Assembly (NCBI GenBank): GCA_001314805.1
Contig: LJSY01000026.1
Location: 1-60,050 of the forward strand
Origin: Rhodobacteraceae bacterium HLUCCO18
GTDB taxonomy: Bacteria; Pseudomonadota; Alphaproteobacteria; Rhodobacterales; Rhodobacteraceae
DNA length: 60,050 nucleotides
Direction: 5' to 3'
Part shown: positions 8,631 to 16,993 of the stretch, piece after piece
Layout of the letters: each line of letters starts with the position of its first letter
Position numbering within the stretch: the first letter of the stretch is position 1
Translations under genes and position numbers: made by a program
Notes under the pieces: model-generated
Database searches by the model: none
What the model was told of the DNA's origin: nothing
Seen by the model: only the letters and a program-made list of their open reading frames with translations

Positions 8631-9628
8631 TGGCCGACGGAGCGTCAGCGCCCGCGAACGAGTTGGTGATCGTGCCCGAGGGCATGATCCCCGACATCCT
8701 GACGCGCGAGGCCTCCTTCGACGCGGTGGAAAAGGTCTTCGCCGCCATGGCCGCGGGGGAGGCGAGGAACTTCCCCGTGGTGCGGGAGGCGATCGGGCAC
8801 GAGGATGCGCTATACGGGTTCAAGGGCGGCTTCGACGCCGTGGGTGGCGTCCTCGGCCTCAAGGCCGGGGGCTACTGGCCGCACAATCTCGACCGGCGCG
8901 GGATCATCAACCACCAGTCGACGGTGTTCCTGTTCGACCCGGACACGGGCCGGGTGAAGGCGCTGGTGGGGGGCAACTACCTCACGGCGCTGAGGACAGC
9001 GGCGGCGTCCTCAGTGTCGATCCGGCACCTCGCGCGCAAGGACGCGAAGGTGCTGGGCATGATCGGCGCGGGCCATCAGGCGAAGTTCCAGCTGCGCGCG
9101 GCGGCCGAGACGCACGCCTTCGAGAAGGTCATCGGCTGGAACCTGCATCCCGAGATGCTGCCCGGCCTCGCCGAGGTCGCTCGCGAAGTCGGCCTGCCCT
9201 TCGAGGCGGTGGAGCTGCCCGGCATGTCCGAGGCGGACGTGATCATCACCATCACCTCGAGTTTCGCGCCGACGCTTCTGGCGGACCATGTCAGCCCCGG
9301 CACCCATCTGGCCTGCATGGGCACCGACACGAAAGGCAAGCAGGAGGTCGAGGCGGCGCTTCTGGGCCGCGCCCGCGTCTTCTGCGACGAGGTCGCGCAG
9401 TCGGTCTCGATCGGCGAGGCCCAGCATGCGGTGGCCGAGGGGCTTCTGTCCGAGGGTGACGTCACGCAACTGGGCGCCGTGATCAACGGGACCCATGGCG
9501 GGCGCGGCTCGGACGAGGAGATCACGCTTTTCGACGGGACGGGCGTGGGGCTTCAGGATCTTGCGGTGGCCGACGCCATCGTGAAAACCGCCGTGGCGCA
9601 GGGCATCGCCACGATCGTTCCGCTCTGA
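8630..9628 (+). CDS. bhcD: Iminosuccinate reductase
   Basis: Reduces iminosuccinate to L-aspartate with NADH, closing the cycle by regenerating the amino donor for BhcA. It is a 332-aa member of the ornithine cyclodeaminase / mu-crystallin family. The family lysine is K78 in GLKAGGYWP. The Rossmann loop VLGMIGAGHQA ends at residue 151. The ATG at 8630 shares its A with the bhcC stop, so the two are translationally coupled. On sequence alone it would be called ornithine cyclodeaminase; the operon defines it. Confidence 0.93.
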   Translation: MADGASAPANELVIVPEGMIPDILTREASFDAVEKVFAAMAAGEARNFPVVREAIGHEDALYGFKGGFDAVGGVLGLKAGGYWPHNLDRRGIINHQSTVFLFDPDTGRVKALVGGNYLTALRTAAASSVSIRHLARKDAKVLGMIGAGHQAKFQLRAAAETHAFEKVIGWNLHPEMLPGLAEVAREVGLPFEAVELPGMSEADVIITITSSFAPTLLADHVSPGTHLACMGTDTKGKQEVEAALLGRARVFCDEVAQSVSIGEAQHAVAEGLLSEGDVTQLGAVINGTHGGRGSDEEITLFDGTGVGLQDLAVADAIVKTAVAQGIATIVPL

Positions 9629-9697
9629 CGACAGGGGCTCCCGCGCCCGCGCGCCAGAGGGATCGGGCGCTGGTGCGGGGCCACAGGCGTCGGAGTC

Positions 9698-9719
9698 GCG
9701 TATTTTTGGAAAGATGAAG
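9698..9719 (+). repeat. Dispersed 22-base intergenic element, copy 1
   Basis: The element is GCGTATTT, two variable bases, then GGAAAGATGAAG. Here the variable bases are TT. It lies between the converging ends of bhcD and allA. Two more copies with only the variable positions changed occur at 38033-38054 (plus) and 59972-59993 (minus). Confidence 0.75.
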
Positions 9720-9739
9720 GAGACGGGGTGCGCGATAGC

Positions 9740-10228
9740 TCAGGCGTCGCGCACAATCCAGGGCGTGTCGAACCAGTGTTCCTCGAGATTGGTACCCTCT
9801 CCGATCCGGTCGATCACGGCAAACAGGCCTGGCGGAGAAAGCGGCGTCAGAACCCCGTGCCAGGTGCCGCGGTGGAGGTTGATCCCCTGCCCCGGCGCGG
9901 TGCGGAAGGCCAGCGGGGGGCCGGGCGTGCCGTCCTCATCGGGGGCGACGACCACGAGGAACGGGTCGAGGGACATGGGCAGGAAGGCCTGCGAGCCCAG
10001 CGGATGGCGTTCGACCATGTCGAGCCTGTAGGGCAGGTCCCGCGCGTCGGAGCGGAAGAGGCTGATCCCGGCGCGGCCGTTCACGAAATCGAGCGTGGCC
10101 ACGTCGTGGAACCGACCACAGAGGCCCTGGTTGATGATCTTGTCAGGATCGCCTTTGGCCGCCAGAACCTCGCCAAAGGGCGCGAAGGCCTCCGCCGTCA
10201 GGGGCGCGATGACGATCTCGCGGGTCAT
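9740..10228 (-). CDS. allA: Ureidoglycolate lyase
   Basis: Splits ureidoglycolate into glyoxylate and urea, the final step of allantoin breakdown. The protein is 162 aa, the normal length for AllA. Family motifs include [15 protein letters not shown] near the N terminus, [16 protein letters not shown] (about 68-83) and [11 protein letters not shown] (about 117-127), whose histidines belong to the cupin active site. Its ATG overlaps the upstream puuE-uraD stop by four bases (ATGA), so the two are co-translated. It converges on bhcD, and the glyoxylate it makes is the BHAC substrate. Confidence 0.94.
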   Translation of the reverse strand: MTREIVIAPLTAEAFAPFGEVLAAKGDPDKIINQGLCGRFHDVATLDFVNGRAGISLFRSDARDLPYRLDMVERHPLGSQAFLPMSLDPFLVVVAPDEDGTPGPPLAFRTAPGQGINLHRGTWHGVLTPLSPPGLFAVIDRIGEGTNLEEHWFDTPWIVRDA

Positions 10229-11640
10229 CGGAGCATGTCCAGCAGGCGCAGCTCGGCGATGCGTTCGACCTGGCGACAGGCCTCGGCGAATTCGTCTTCG
10301 CGGCTGTTCTCCACGCGGCGACGGAAGGCCGCGAGAATGCCCGATTTGTCATGGTCGCGCACGGCGATGATGAAGGGGAAGCCGAATTTCGCCGTGTAGT
10401 CGGCATTGAGCCCGGTGAAGGCGGCGCGTTCCTCGTCGGTCAGCGCGTCGAGCCCGGCGGAGGCCTGTTCCGACGTGCTTTCCGGGGTCAGCCGTCTGGC
10501 GGCGGCGAGTTTACCCGCGAGATCGGGATGCGCCTTGAGCACGCCGAGGCGCTTTTCCTCGGAGGCGGTGCGGAAGACGCGGGTCAGCGCCGAATGCACG
10601 CCGCGGGCGGTGTCATGGGTCGGGCCCAGTTCCATCTCGAAGGCGCGTTCGGCGATCCAGGGCGAATGCTCGAAGATGCCGCCGAAAGCCTCGATGAAGG
10701 TGGCGCGGTCCATCTCGGACGGCAGCGGCGCGGCGGAGGGGGGGTGCGTCTCGGCCCAGTGTTCGGCGATCTGCAGGCGCGTGGCGAACCAGACGCCATC
10801 ATGGGCGCGCATGTGGTCGAGCGCCCGCTTGAGCGCCGCCGCGCGGCCCGGGCGGCCGACGAGCCGGCAATGCAGGCCGATCGACAGCATCCTCGGCGCG
10901 CCCGCCGAGCCCTCCGCGTAGAGCGTGTCGAAACTGTCCTTGAGATAGGCCTCGAACTGGTAGCCGGAGTTGAAACCCTGCGGCGTGGCGAACCGCATGT
11001 CGTTGGCGTCGAGCGTGTAGGGCACGATCAGCTGGTCATGCCCGCCGAAGCGCAGCCAGTAGGGCAATTCGTCCGCGTAGCTGTCGGCGACATAGTCGAA
11101 ACCGCCCTCTTCGGCGGCGAGCCGTACCGTCTGCATGGAGGTGCGCCCGGTGTACCAGCCGCGCGGGCGTTCGCCCACGACCTCCGCGTGGAGCCGGATT
11201 GCCTCCTCCATGTGCTGGCGTTCCTCGGCCTCGGAGAAATCCTTGTACTCGATCCACTTGAGCCCGTGGCTGGCGATCTCCCAGCCCGCGTCCTTCATCG
11301 CGGAGACCTGTTCGGGACCGCGCGCGAGCGCGCTGGCCACACCGAAGACGGTGACGGGAGTGTCCCGCAGCATCCGGTAAATCCGCCAGAATCCGGCCCG
11401 CGCGCCGTATTCGTAGATCGATTCCTTGTTCCAGTGCCGCTGCCCCGGCCACGGCTGGGCGCTCACGATCTCGGACAGGAACGCCTCGGAGGCCATGTCG
11501 CCATGCAGGATGTTGTTTTCGCCGCCTTCCTCGTAGTTCACCACGATCTGCACGGCGATCCTGGCGCCGCCCGGCCATTTCGGGTCCGGCGGGGTCGGGC
11601 CGTAGCCGGTGAAATCGCGGGGGTAGCGGGGCACGTCCAC
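10225..11640 (-). CDS. puuE-uraD: Fused allantoinase (PuuE-type) and OHCU decarboxylase (UraD-type)
   Basis: A 471-aa two-domain protein. Residues 1-300 are a NodB-type polysaccharide-deacetylase fold as in PuuE allantoinase, which hydrolyses allantoin to allantoate ([33 protein letters not shown]). Residues about 305-471 are an OHCU decarboxylase that makes S-allantoin, with the family motif [11 protein letters not shown]. The start is probably GTG at 11640, preceded by AAGGGA; no ATG suits, and the frame runs open far upstream without conserved sequence. The fusion places consecutive steps on one chain: OHCU to allantoin to allantoate. No uricase or allantoate hydrolase gene lies in the window. 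Confidence 0.92.
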   Translation of the reverse strand: MDVPRYPRDFTGYGPTPPDPKWPGGARIAVQIVVNYEEGGENNILHGDMASEAFLSEIVSAQPWPGQRHWNKESIYEYGARAGFWRIYRMLRDTPVTVFGVASALARGPEQVSAMKDAGWEIASHGLKWIEYKDFSEAEERQHMEEAIRLHAEVVGERPRGWYTGRTSMQTVRLAAEEGGFDYVADSYADELPYWLRFGGHDQLIVPYTLDANDMRFATPQGFNSGYQFEAYLKDSFDTLYAEGSAGAPRMLSIGLHCRLVGRPGRAAALKRALDHMRAHDGVWFATRLQIAEHWAETHPPSAAPLPSEMDRATFIEAFGGIFEHSPWIAERAFEMELGPTHDTARGVHSALTRVFRTASEEKRLGVLKAHPDLAGKLAAARRLTPESTSEQASAGLDALTDEERAAFTGLNADYTAKFGFPFIIAVRDHDKSGILAAFRRRVENSREDEFAEACRQVERIAELRLLDMLR

Positions 11641-11678
11641 TTGAATTTCCCTTCGGAGTTCCGTCTTCTGGCACAGAA

Positions 11679-11722
11679 CAAATTCCTTCGAAGGAATTTG
11701 CAAATCCTTTCGAAAGGATTTG
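11679..11722. repeat. Two adjacent perfect 22-bp palindromes
   Basis: Palindrome one (11679-11700) has half-site CAAATTCCTTC. Palindrome two (11701-11722) has half-site CAAATCCTTTC. They abut with no base between them, are both centred on TTCGAA and differ at few positions, suggesting duplication. They lie in the divergent puuE-uraD / uraH gap. A similar doublet of different sequence is at 37127-37170. They could form two stacked hairpins or paired operator sites. The function is unknown. Confidence 0.7.
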
Positions 11723-11739
11723 GCCGGGAAGGATGGCAA

Positions 11740-12093
11740 ATGGCAGGATTTCTGACGACCCATGTGCTGGACACCGCGCGCGGGCTTCCGGCGGCGGGTC
11801 TCAGGATCGCGCTCTATCGGATCGAGGGCGAGGCCCGCACCAAGATCGCCGAGATGGACACCAATGACGACGGCCGGACCGACGGCCCCATCCTGCCGCA
11901 GGAGCGTTTCGAGACCGGCACCTATGAGCTGGTCTTCCATGCGGGCGACTACCTGCGCACCGCCGGTCACGCGGAACTCGCACCGTTCTTTCTCGACGTG
12001 GTGCCGATCCGCTTCGGCATGGCGCACGAGGATCACTATCACGTGCCCCTCCTGCTTTCGCCCTACGGATACTCGACCTACCGGGGCAGCTGA
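11740..12093 (+). CDS. uraH: 5-Hydroxyisourate hydrolase
   Basis: Hydrolyses 5-hydroxyisourate, the uricase product, to OHCU, which the UraD domain of the neighbouring fusion then decarboxylates. It is a 117-aa transthyretin-like protein of normal length. Hallmarks are the N-terminal [11 protein letters not shown], the DGRTDGPI segment, [18 protein letters not shown] and the C-terminal tetrapeptide YRGS. The ATG at 11740 follows GGGAAGG. It is divergent from the puuE-uraD gene across the palindrome pair, an arrangement suited to joint regulation. Confidence 0.95.
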   Translation: MAGFLTTHVLDTARGLPAAGLRIALYRIEGEARTKIAEMDTNDDGRTDGPILPQERFETGTYELVFHAGDYLRTAGHAELAPFFLDVVPIRFGMAHEDHYHVPLLLSPYGYSTYRGS

Positions 12094-12230
12094 GCCGCTG
12101 CTGTAAGGAAAATCCTATCGGCGCGAGAGGGTCCGAGCCCCAGCTTCCGCAACGTCGTGGCTTCCGCCGGGGCGGAGTTGGTCTAATGTCCTCATCCAGG
12201 GATGTTTCGCGCGTTCAGGGGAGGGACGTG

Positions 12231-13952
12231 ATGGAAGATGCTGCGCGCCCGTGGAGGGCGTTCTACGGACCGCATGTCCGGCCCGAGATCGAGGCCGCGA
12301 GCCATCGGACCCTGCCCGACCTGATCGGCGGCGTGGCCGAGACCTATCGCTCGGCGCCCGCTTTCACCTGCGTCCTGCCCAACGGCATGAACGGCACGCT
12401 TTCCTTCGCGCAGGTCGACGAGATGTCGGACGCGCTGGCGATCTACCTGCGCGAGGTGGCGGGGCTCGGCGCAGGCGACCGGGTCGCGGTGCAGATGCCC
12501 AATGCGCTGGGCTTTCCCGTCGCCGCCTTCGCCGTCTTCAAGGCGGGCTGCGTGCTGGTCAACGTCAACCCTCTCTACACCGCCGAGGAGATGGCCAAGC
12601 AGTTCGAGGATGCCGAGCCCCACGCGCTCATCATAATCGACATGTACGCCGACAAGGTGCCGATCGCGACGCGCGGCCACCCGATCCCCAACATCATCGT
12701 CACCCGCGTGGCGGAGTTCTTTCCGTCCATGCCGCGCGGGATCGTGGGACTGGTCCAGAAATACTGGGACAAGTCGGTGGCCCCGATCGAACTGCCCCAT
12801 ATCCGCCTGCCCGACGCCATCGCGGCGGGCCGCGCGCATCGCGCCAGGGACCACGTCGAGGTGTCGGATTACAGCGCGCATCTGGAACCCGACGATATCG
12901 CCGTCCTCCAGTATACCGGCGGCACGACGGGCGTCTCCAAGGGTGCGATGCTGTCCCACAAAAACCTGATCCTGAACATGGAACAGACCTTCGAGCTGGT
13001 CGAAGGGCTCGAGAAGGGGAAGGAAATCGCGCTGACCGCCCTCCCCCTCTATCACATCTTCGCCTTCACGGTGAACCTGTTGGGATTCTGGGCCTTGGGT
13101 GGGCGCAACCTGCTCATCCCCAATCCGCGGCCGCTGGGCAACCTCCGCCGCGCCTTCGAGAATTACCGGATCACGTGGATGAGCGGGGTCAACACGCTCT
13201 TCAACGGGCTCGCGAACGAGGTCTGGTTTCTCGACACCCCGCCGCGGCATCTGAAATTCGCCTCTGCCGGCGGCATGGCGCTGCAAGCCGCCGTGGCCGA
13301 GCGGTGGGAAGAGATCACCGGCAAGCCACTGTTGCAGGGCTACGGGCTGACGGAAACCGCGCCGGTCCTGACCTTCAACCCGCTGGGCAAGACGCGCGCG
13401 GGCTCCATCGGGGTGCCTGTCCCCTCGACCGAAATAGTCTGCCTGGACGAGGCGGGCCACCCCGTGCCGCAGGGCGAGGCAGGCGAGATCGCCGCGCGGG
13501 GGCCGCAGGTGATGAAGGGCTACTGGCGTCGGCCCGACGAGACGGCGAAGGTCATGCGCGGCGACTGGTTTCTGACCGGCGATATCGGCGTGATGGACGC
13601 GGACGGCTATATCCGCATCGTCGACCGCAAGAAGGACATGGTCGTCGTCTCGGGCTTCAACGTCTATCCCAACGAGATCGAGGACTGCCTCGTAACGCAT
13701 CCCGGCGTGCTGGAGGCGGCCGTGATCGGCGTGCCTGACGACGCCAGCGGCGAGGCCGTGAAGGCCTTCATCGTCGCGCACGACACGGGCCTCACGCAGG
13801 CCGATATCCGTGCCCATTGCAAGGAACACCTGACCGCCTACAAGATCCCGAAAACCGTCGAGTTCCGCGACGCGTTGCCGAAGTCGAACGTGGGCAAGAT
13901 CCTCCGAAAGGACCTGCGCGCCGCCGAACTGGCGCGGACGGCGGCGGAATAG
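12231..13952 (+). CDS. fadD: Long-chain fatty acid-CoA ligase
   Basis: Activates fatty acids to acyl-CoA with ATP. The protein is 573 aa from the ATG at 12231, which follows AGGGGAGGG; an ATG at 12186 in the same frame has no ribosome site. It is an ANL-superfamily adenylate-forming enzyme. The P-loop-like motif is YTGGTTGVSKGAM (about 228-240), the GYGLTE motif lies about 373, the hinge region is IVDRKKDMVVVSGFNVYPNEIED, and the C-terminal catalytic lysine is in KSNVGKILRKDLR. The fatty-acyl motif and length fit FadD better than acetyl-CoA synthetase. A BASS-type transporter gene follows after six bases, so the two are probably co-transcribed. Confidence 0.9.
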   Translation: MEDAARPWRAFYGPHVRPEIEAASHRTLPDLIGGVAETYRSAPAFTCVLPNGMNGTLSFAQVDEMSDALAIYLREVAGLGAGDRVAVQMPNALGFPVAAFAVFKAGCVLVNVNPLYTAEEMAKQFEDAEPHALIIIDMYADKVPIATRGHPIPNIIVTRVAEFFPSMPRGIVGLVQKYWDKSVAPIELPHIRLPDAIAAGRAHRARDHVEVSDYSAHLEPDDIAVLQYTGGTTGVSKGAMLSHKNLILNMEQTFELVEGLEKGKEIALTALPLYHIFAFTVNLLGFWALGGRNLLIPNPRPLGNLRRAFENYRITWMSGVNTLFNGLANEVWFLDTPPRHLKFASAGGMALQAAVAERWEEITGKPLLQGYGLTETAPVLTFNPLGKTRAGSIGVPVPSTEIVCLDEAGHPVPQGEAGEIAARGPQVMKGYWRRPDETAKVMRGDWFLTGDIGVMDADGYIRIVDRKKDMVVVSGFNVYPNEIEDCLVTHPGVLEAAVIGVPDDASGEAVKAFIVAHDTGLTQADIRAHCKEHLTAYKIPKTVEFRDALPKSNVGKILRKDLRAAELARTAAE

Positions 13953-13958
13953 CGGGGC

Positions 13959-14840
13959 ATGGTCGGAGCCTTCGAACAGGCGCTGCTGGCCGCGATGATC
14001 TTCGTCATCATGCTGGGCATGGGCGCGTCGCTGACCCCGCGCGATTTCTGGCTGGCGCTGAAGCGGCCCCAGGGCCTGATCATCGGCGTGGTCTCGCAAT
14101 ACGGCTTCATGCCGTTCATCGGGTTCGCGATGGCCGTCACCCTCGACCTGCCAGAGCCCATCGCCATCGGCCTGCTGATCGTCTCCTGCATGCCGGGGGG
14201 GACGACGTCGAACATCTTCACCTATTTCTCCAAGGGCAACCTCGCGCTTTCGGTCCTGATGACGGTGACCTCGACGGTGTTCGGCGTGGTGCTGATCCCC
14301 ATCGTGCTGCTGATCTACGCCTCCGCGCTCGACCTCACGATCCCGCGCGAGAACATCATCGCGACGCTGGTGGTCTTGCTGATCCCGGTGGCGATCGGGA
14401 TGACCCTGCGCAAACTCAACGCCAATATCGGCGCGGTGACGGAATTCATGGGCTCGGCGCTCGCGCTCTTCTTCATCGCCTTCATCGCGATCTCATGGGT
14501 GCCGCGGAACTGGCAGTTCCTGCTCGACACCACGCCCGCCACCTATTTCGCCGCGATCATGCTGGGCGTGTTCGGCATCGTCATCGGGTACGCCTTCGCG
14601 CGTATCCTGCGGTTGCATCCGCGCAACGCGCGCACCGTGGCGCTGGAGACGGGCATCCAGAACGCGCCTCTGGCCATCGCGATCATCGCGCTGACCTTCT
14701 CGGGAGAGGAGCAGCAGGGCATCATCGCGGTGGGCGCGCTCTATTCGCTCTTCATCGTGATCACCTCGACCATTGTCACGCTGATCTTCCGGCGAGCGAA
14801 CACGGCGGCGGAACAGAAGCTGCCGGACAGCCTTCTCTGA
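13959..14840 (+). CDS. Bile acid:sodium symporter (BASS) family transporter
   Basis: A 293-aa inner-membrane protein with about nine or ten hydrophobic segments. BASS signatures are CMPGGTTSNIFTYFSKGN (about 70-87), which belongs to the sodium-binding crossover region, and ETGIQNAPLAIAI (about 231-243). Bacterial relatives import organic anions such as pantoate or 2-oxo acids with sodium; bile acids are unlikely here. It begins six bases after the fatty acyl-CoA ligase gene, so its substrate may be an acid that this ligase activates, which is inference only. Confidence 0.88.
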   Translation: MVGAFEQALLAAMIFVIMLGMGASLTPRDFWLALKRPQGLIIGVVSQYGFMPFIGFAMAVTLDLPEPIAIGLLIVSCMPGGTTSNIFTYFSKGNLALSVLMTVTSTVFGVVLIPIVLLIYASALDLTIPRENIIATLVVLLIPVAIGMTLRKLNANIGAVTEFMGSALALFFIAFIAISWVPRNWQFLLDTTPATYFAAIMLGVFGIVIGYAFARILRLHPRNARTVALETGIQNAPLAIAIIALTFSGEEQQGIIAVGALYSLFIVITSTIVTLIFRRANTAAEQKLPDSLL

Positions 14841-14912
14841 AGCGCCGGGACCTGGCCTGAACCGTTGCACCGGACGACGGCAGCCGTCACTGTGCCGACG
14901 GGAGGACGATGC

Positions 14913-15836
14913 GTGCAGAGCCCCGAAAGCCGCCAGACCCAGACCGCCGGACAGGCCGATGCGTGGAACCGGACGCTCACTCGGGCGGCGCGGGATCGCG
15001 GGTATTTCGAGCAACTCGGCCCGGAGCACAAGGCGCTCTTCCTGCGCGGCAATCGCACGCTCGTGGTGACCTTCGACAATCTCGACGACGTCCGGCAGGA
15101 CCCCGACCGCATGCCTTGGGGCGTGAATTTCATCGCCGCCACCGGCTGTTCGTCGCTGGGCATCATGGCGCACGGGCCCACCTGGTACCGGGACGCGCAC
15201 GTGATCCGTTTCTTCCAGGAGATGGGCGAGGACGGCTTTTTCGACGGGTTCGACAAGGTCGTGTTCTACGGCACGTCCATGGGGGGCTACGCCGCCGCGG
15301 CCTATTCGGCGGCCGCCCCCGGCGCCACGGTGATCGCGGTCAACCCGCAGGCCACGCTCGACCGCGACCGCGCGGGATGGGAAACACGGTTCAAGCCGGC
15401 CTGGCGGCGCGATTTCGGCGGTCGCTTCGGCTATGCTCCGGACAGCATCGTGGCCGCCCGGCGGGTCTACCTTTTCTACAATCCCATGATCCGGGCAGAC
15501 GCAATGCATGCCGCCCTCTTCGGCGGGCCCAACCTCATCAAGGTCCGGTGCGCCCATATGGGACACGGCATCCTGAGCGTGTGGCGGCAGATGGGCGTTC
15601 TGAAGAAGATCGTCGCTGGCTGTATCGAACGGGATATCTCCGCAGCCGAGATCCATGCGTTGCTTCGCGCACGCCGTCACGCGACGGCATGGCAGGACCA
15701 GATGCTCGACCACCTCCGCGGGCGCCGGCGCCACGGCCTGGTGGAGCGGTTCTGCCTGGCCCTGTCGGACAAGCGGCAGGACGAGAAATTCACCTCGGCC
15801 CTTGCCGAGGCGCGCAAAGCCCTCGGCAAGGCGTGA
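14913..15836 (+). CDS. Alpha/beta-hydrolase-like protein, paralogue A of the accessory block
   Basis: A 307-aa protein of unknown function. The start is taken as GTG at 14913, preceded by GGGAGGA; the open frame extends to a TTG at 14865. The core looks like an alpha/beta hydrolase: strand LVVTFDN, the nucleophile-elbow motif YGTSMGGYAA, an aspartate in YNPMIRAD and a possible catalytic histidine in HMGHG. It shares GTSMGG(Y/F), a PQ(A/T)TLDR block and WxxRF with the product at 18823-19722, and more weakly with 21933-23864. Database relatives are, in my recollection, sometimes labelled phosphoadenosine phosphosulfate reductase, which nothing in this sequence supports. It opens the glycan-related block and lies ahead of the formylglycine-generating enzyme. 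Confidence 0.72.
   Translation: MQSPESRQTQTAGQADAWNRTLTRAARDRGYFEQLGPEHKALFLRGNRTLVVTFDNLDDVRQDPDRMPWGVNFIAATGCSSLGIMAHGPTWYRDAHVIRFFQEMGEDGFFDGFDKVVFYGTSMGGYAAAAYSAAAPGATVIAVNPQATLDRDRAGWETRFKPAWRRDFGGRFGYAPDSIVAARRVYLFYNPMIRADAMHAALFGGPNLIKVRCAHMGHGILSVWRQMGVLKKIVAGCIERDISAAEIHALLRARRHATAWQDQMLDHLRGRRRHGLVERFCLALSDKRQDEKFTSALAEARKALGKA
15800..15831. terminator. Hairpin covering the last codons of paralogue A
   Basis: Perfect 11-base arms (CCTTGCCGAGG at 15800-15810 and its complement at 15821-15831) flank a 10-base loop and end three bases before the stop codon. There is no T-run, so it may act in attenuation, in Rho-linked termination or in message 3'-end protection rather than as a classical intrinsic terminator. 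Confidence 0.4.
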
Positions 15837-15924
15837 CAACATCGGCGCATGATGGATCGCAGCAACCGCAGCAGGGGCAAACCGCGGCGCCGGCACGCCC
15901 GCGAAAACGAATGGGCCGGTCGCC

Positions 15925-16941
15925 ATGAACGATGAGGCGGGGGAAAACGGCTGTTGTCCCGGTCCCCGCGGACGGGTCGGGGCATCGCCGCGATGGCCCG
16001 GTATGGAAGCGGCGCGCGCCTCGGAGGGCCTGAGACGGATGATCGCCTCCGGCTTGGTGACGCTGAAGGGAGGCTTCTTCGAAATGGGCGCGCGTCGCAC
16101 GCGGTATGCCCCCGATCAGGACGGCCCGCCGCGTCGCGTGGCGCTTTCGCCCTTCGCCATCTCGCGCGTTGCGGTAAGCAACGCGGTCTTCGCCCGGTTC
16201 GTGACGGAAAGCGGCTACCGCACCACGGCCGAGCGCGAGGGATGGTCCTTCGTCTTCCAGGGACATCTGGCGGACCCATCCGCGCACCCCGAAACACCGC
16301 CCGGCACACCGTGGTGGCGCAAGGTGGCCGGGGCCTGCTGGCACGCGCCCGAAGGCCCCGGCTCCGGCATCGAGGCGCGTTGGGAGCATCCGGTCACGCA
16401 TGTCAGCTGGGATGACGCTACGGCCTTCTGTGTCTTCACGGGCACCCGCCTGCCGACCGAGGCGGAATGGGAATACGCCGCCCGTGGCGGGCTGAGGCGC
16501 ATGAAATTTCCCTGGGGCAACGCGCTCCAGCCTGGCGGGACCCACTGCCATAACGTCTGGCAGGGCCCCTTTCCGGAGGTCGATACGGCCGAGGACGGCT
16601 TTGCCGGGCCGGCCCCCGTCACGGCCTTCGAGCCGAACGGCTACGGTCTATGGAACATGACGGGCAATGTGTGGGAATGGTGCGCCGACTGGTTCGGTGC
16701 GCTGCCCGAAGCGCGCAGGCCGCCCCCGCGCGACCCAAGCGGCCCCGAAAGCGGTCCGGGCCGTGTCATGCGGGGCGGCTCCTTCATGTGCCACGCCTCC
16801 TATTGCGAGCGGTATTTCGTCCACTCGCGCACGATGAACACCCCCGACAGTTCGACCGGCCACATCGGCTTTCGCGTCGCGAATGTCCATCCGCCCGACC
16901 CCGAGAGCCGCGCCGGCAGCCACGTAGACGGACAGCCGTAA
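15925..16941 (+). CDS. Formylglycine-generating enzyme (sulfatase-modifying factor)
   Basis: Oxidises the active-site cysteine of type I sulfatases to formylglycine, using oxygen and copper. The protein is 338 aa. The FGE-sulfatase domain starts near residue 43 (GLVTLKGGFFEMG) and includes HVSWDDATAFC, LPTEAEWEYAARGG, NVWEWCADW and RGGSFMC. Both catalytic, copper-binding cysteines are present (C289 and C294 in CHASYCERY), followed by SRTMNTPDSSTGHIGFR as in bona fide FGEs. This separates it from the many FGE-like proteins that lack them. The start is uncertain: ATG 15925 is annotated, but 16003 or 16039 are possible. No signal peptide is evident. The likely client is the sulfatase at 19738. 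Confidence 0.9.
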   Translation: MNDEAGENGCCPGPRGRVGASPRWPGMEAARASEGLRRMIASGLVTLKGGFFEMGARRTRYAPDQDGPPRRVALSPFAISRVAVSNAVFARFVTESGYRTTAEREGWSFVFQGHLADPSAHPETPPGTPWWRKVAGACWHAPEGPGSGIEARWEHPVTHVSWDDATAFCVFTGTRLPTEAEWEYAARGGLRRMKFPWGNALQPGGTHCHNVWQGPFPEVDTAEDGFAGPAPVTAFEPNGYGLWNMTGNVWEWCADWFGALPEARRPPPRDPSGPESGPGRVMRGGSFMCHASYCERYFVHSRTMNTPDSSTGHIGFRVANVHPPDPESRAGSHVDGQP

Positions 16942-16993
16942 ATCGCCTAGAAAGAAAAAAACGGCAAAAAACAGGCAGTGACACGAGGCCGGC

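Noticed and set aside
8630-9628. Ornithine cyclodeaminase
   Set aside because: Same superfamily, but fused into the bhc operon by a one-base stop/start overlap with bhcC; iminosuccinate reductase explains it better.
14913-15836. Phosphoadenosine phosphosulfate reductase
   Set aside because: No PAPS-reductase motif or catalytic ECG(I/L)H cysteine; the nucleophile elbow GTSMGG points to an alpha/beta-hydrolase fold.
15925-16941. FGE-like non-catalytic protein (for example an EgtB or SUMF2 type)
   Set aside because: Both copper-binding active-site cysteines (C289, C294) and the NTPDSSTGHIGFR tail are present, and a CGPSR sulfatase is nearby.
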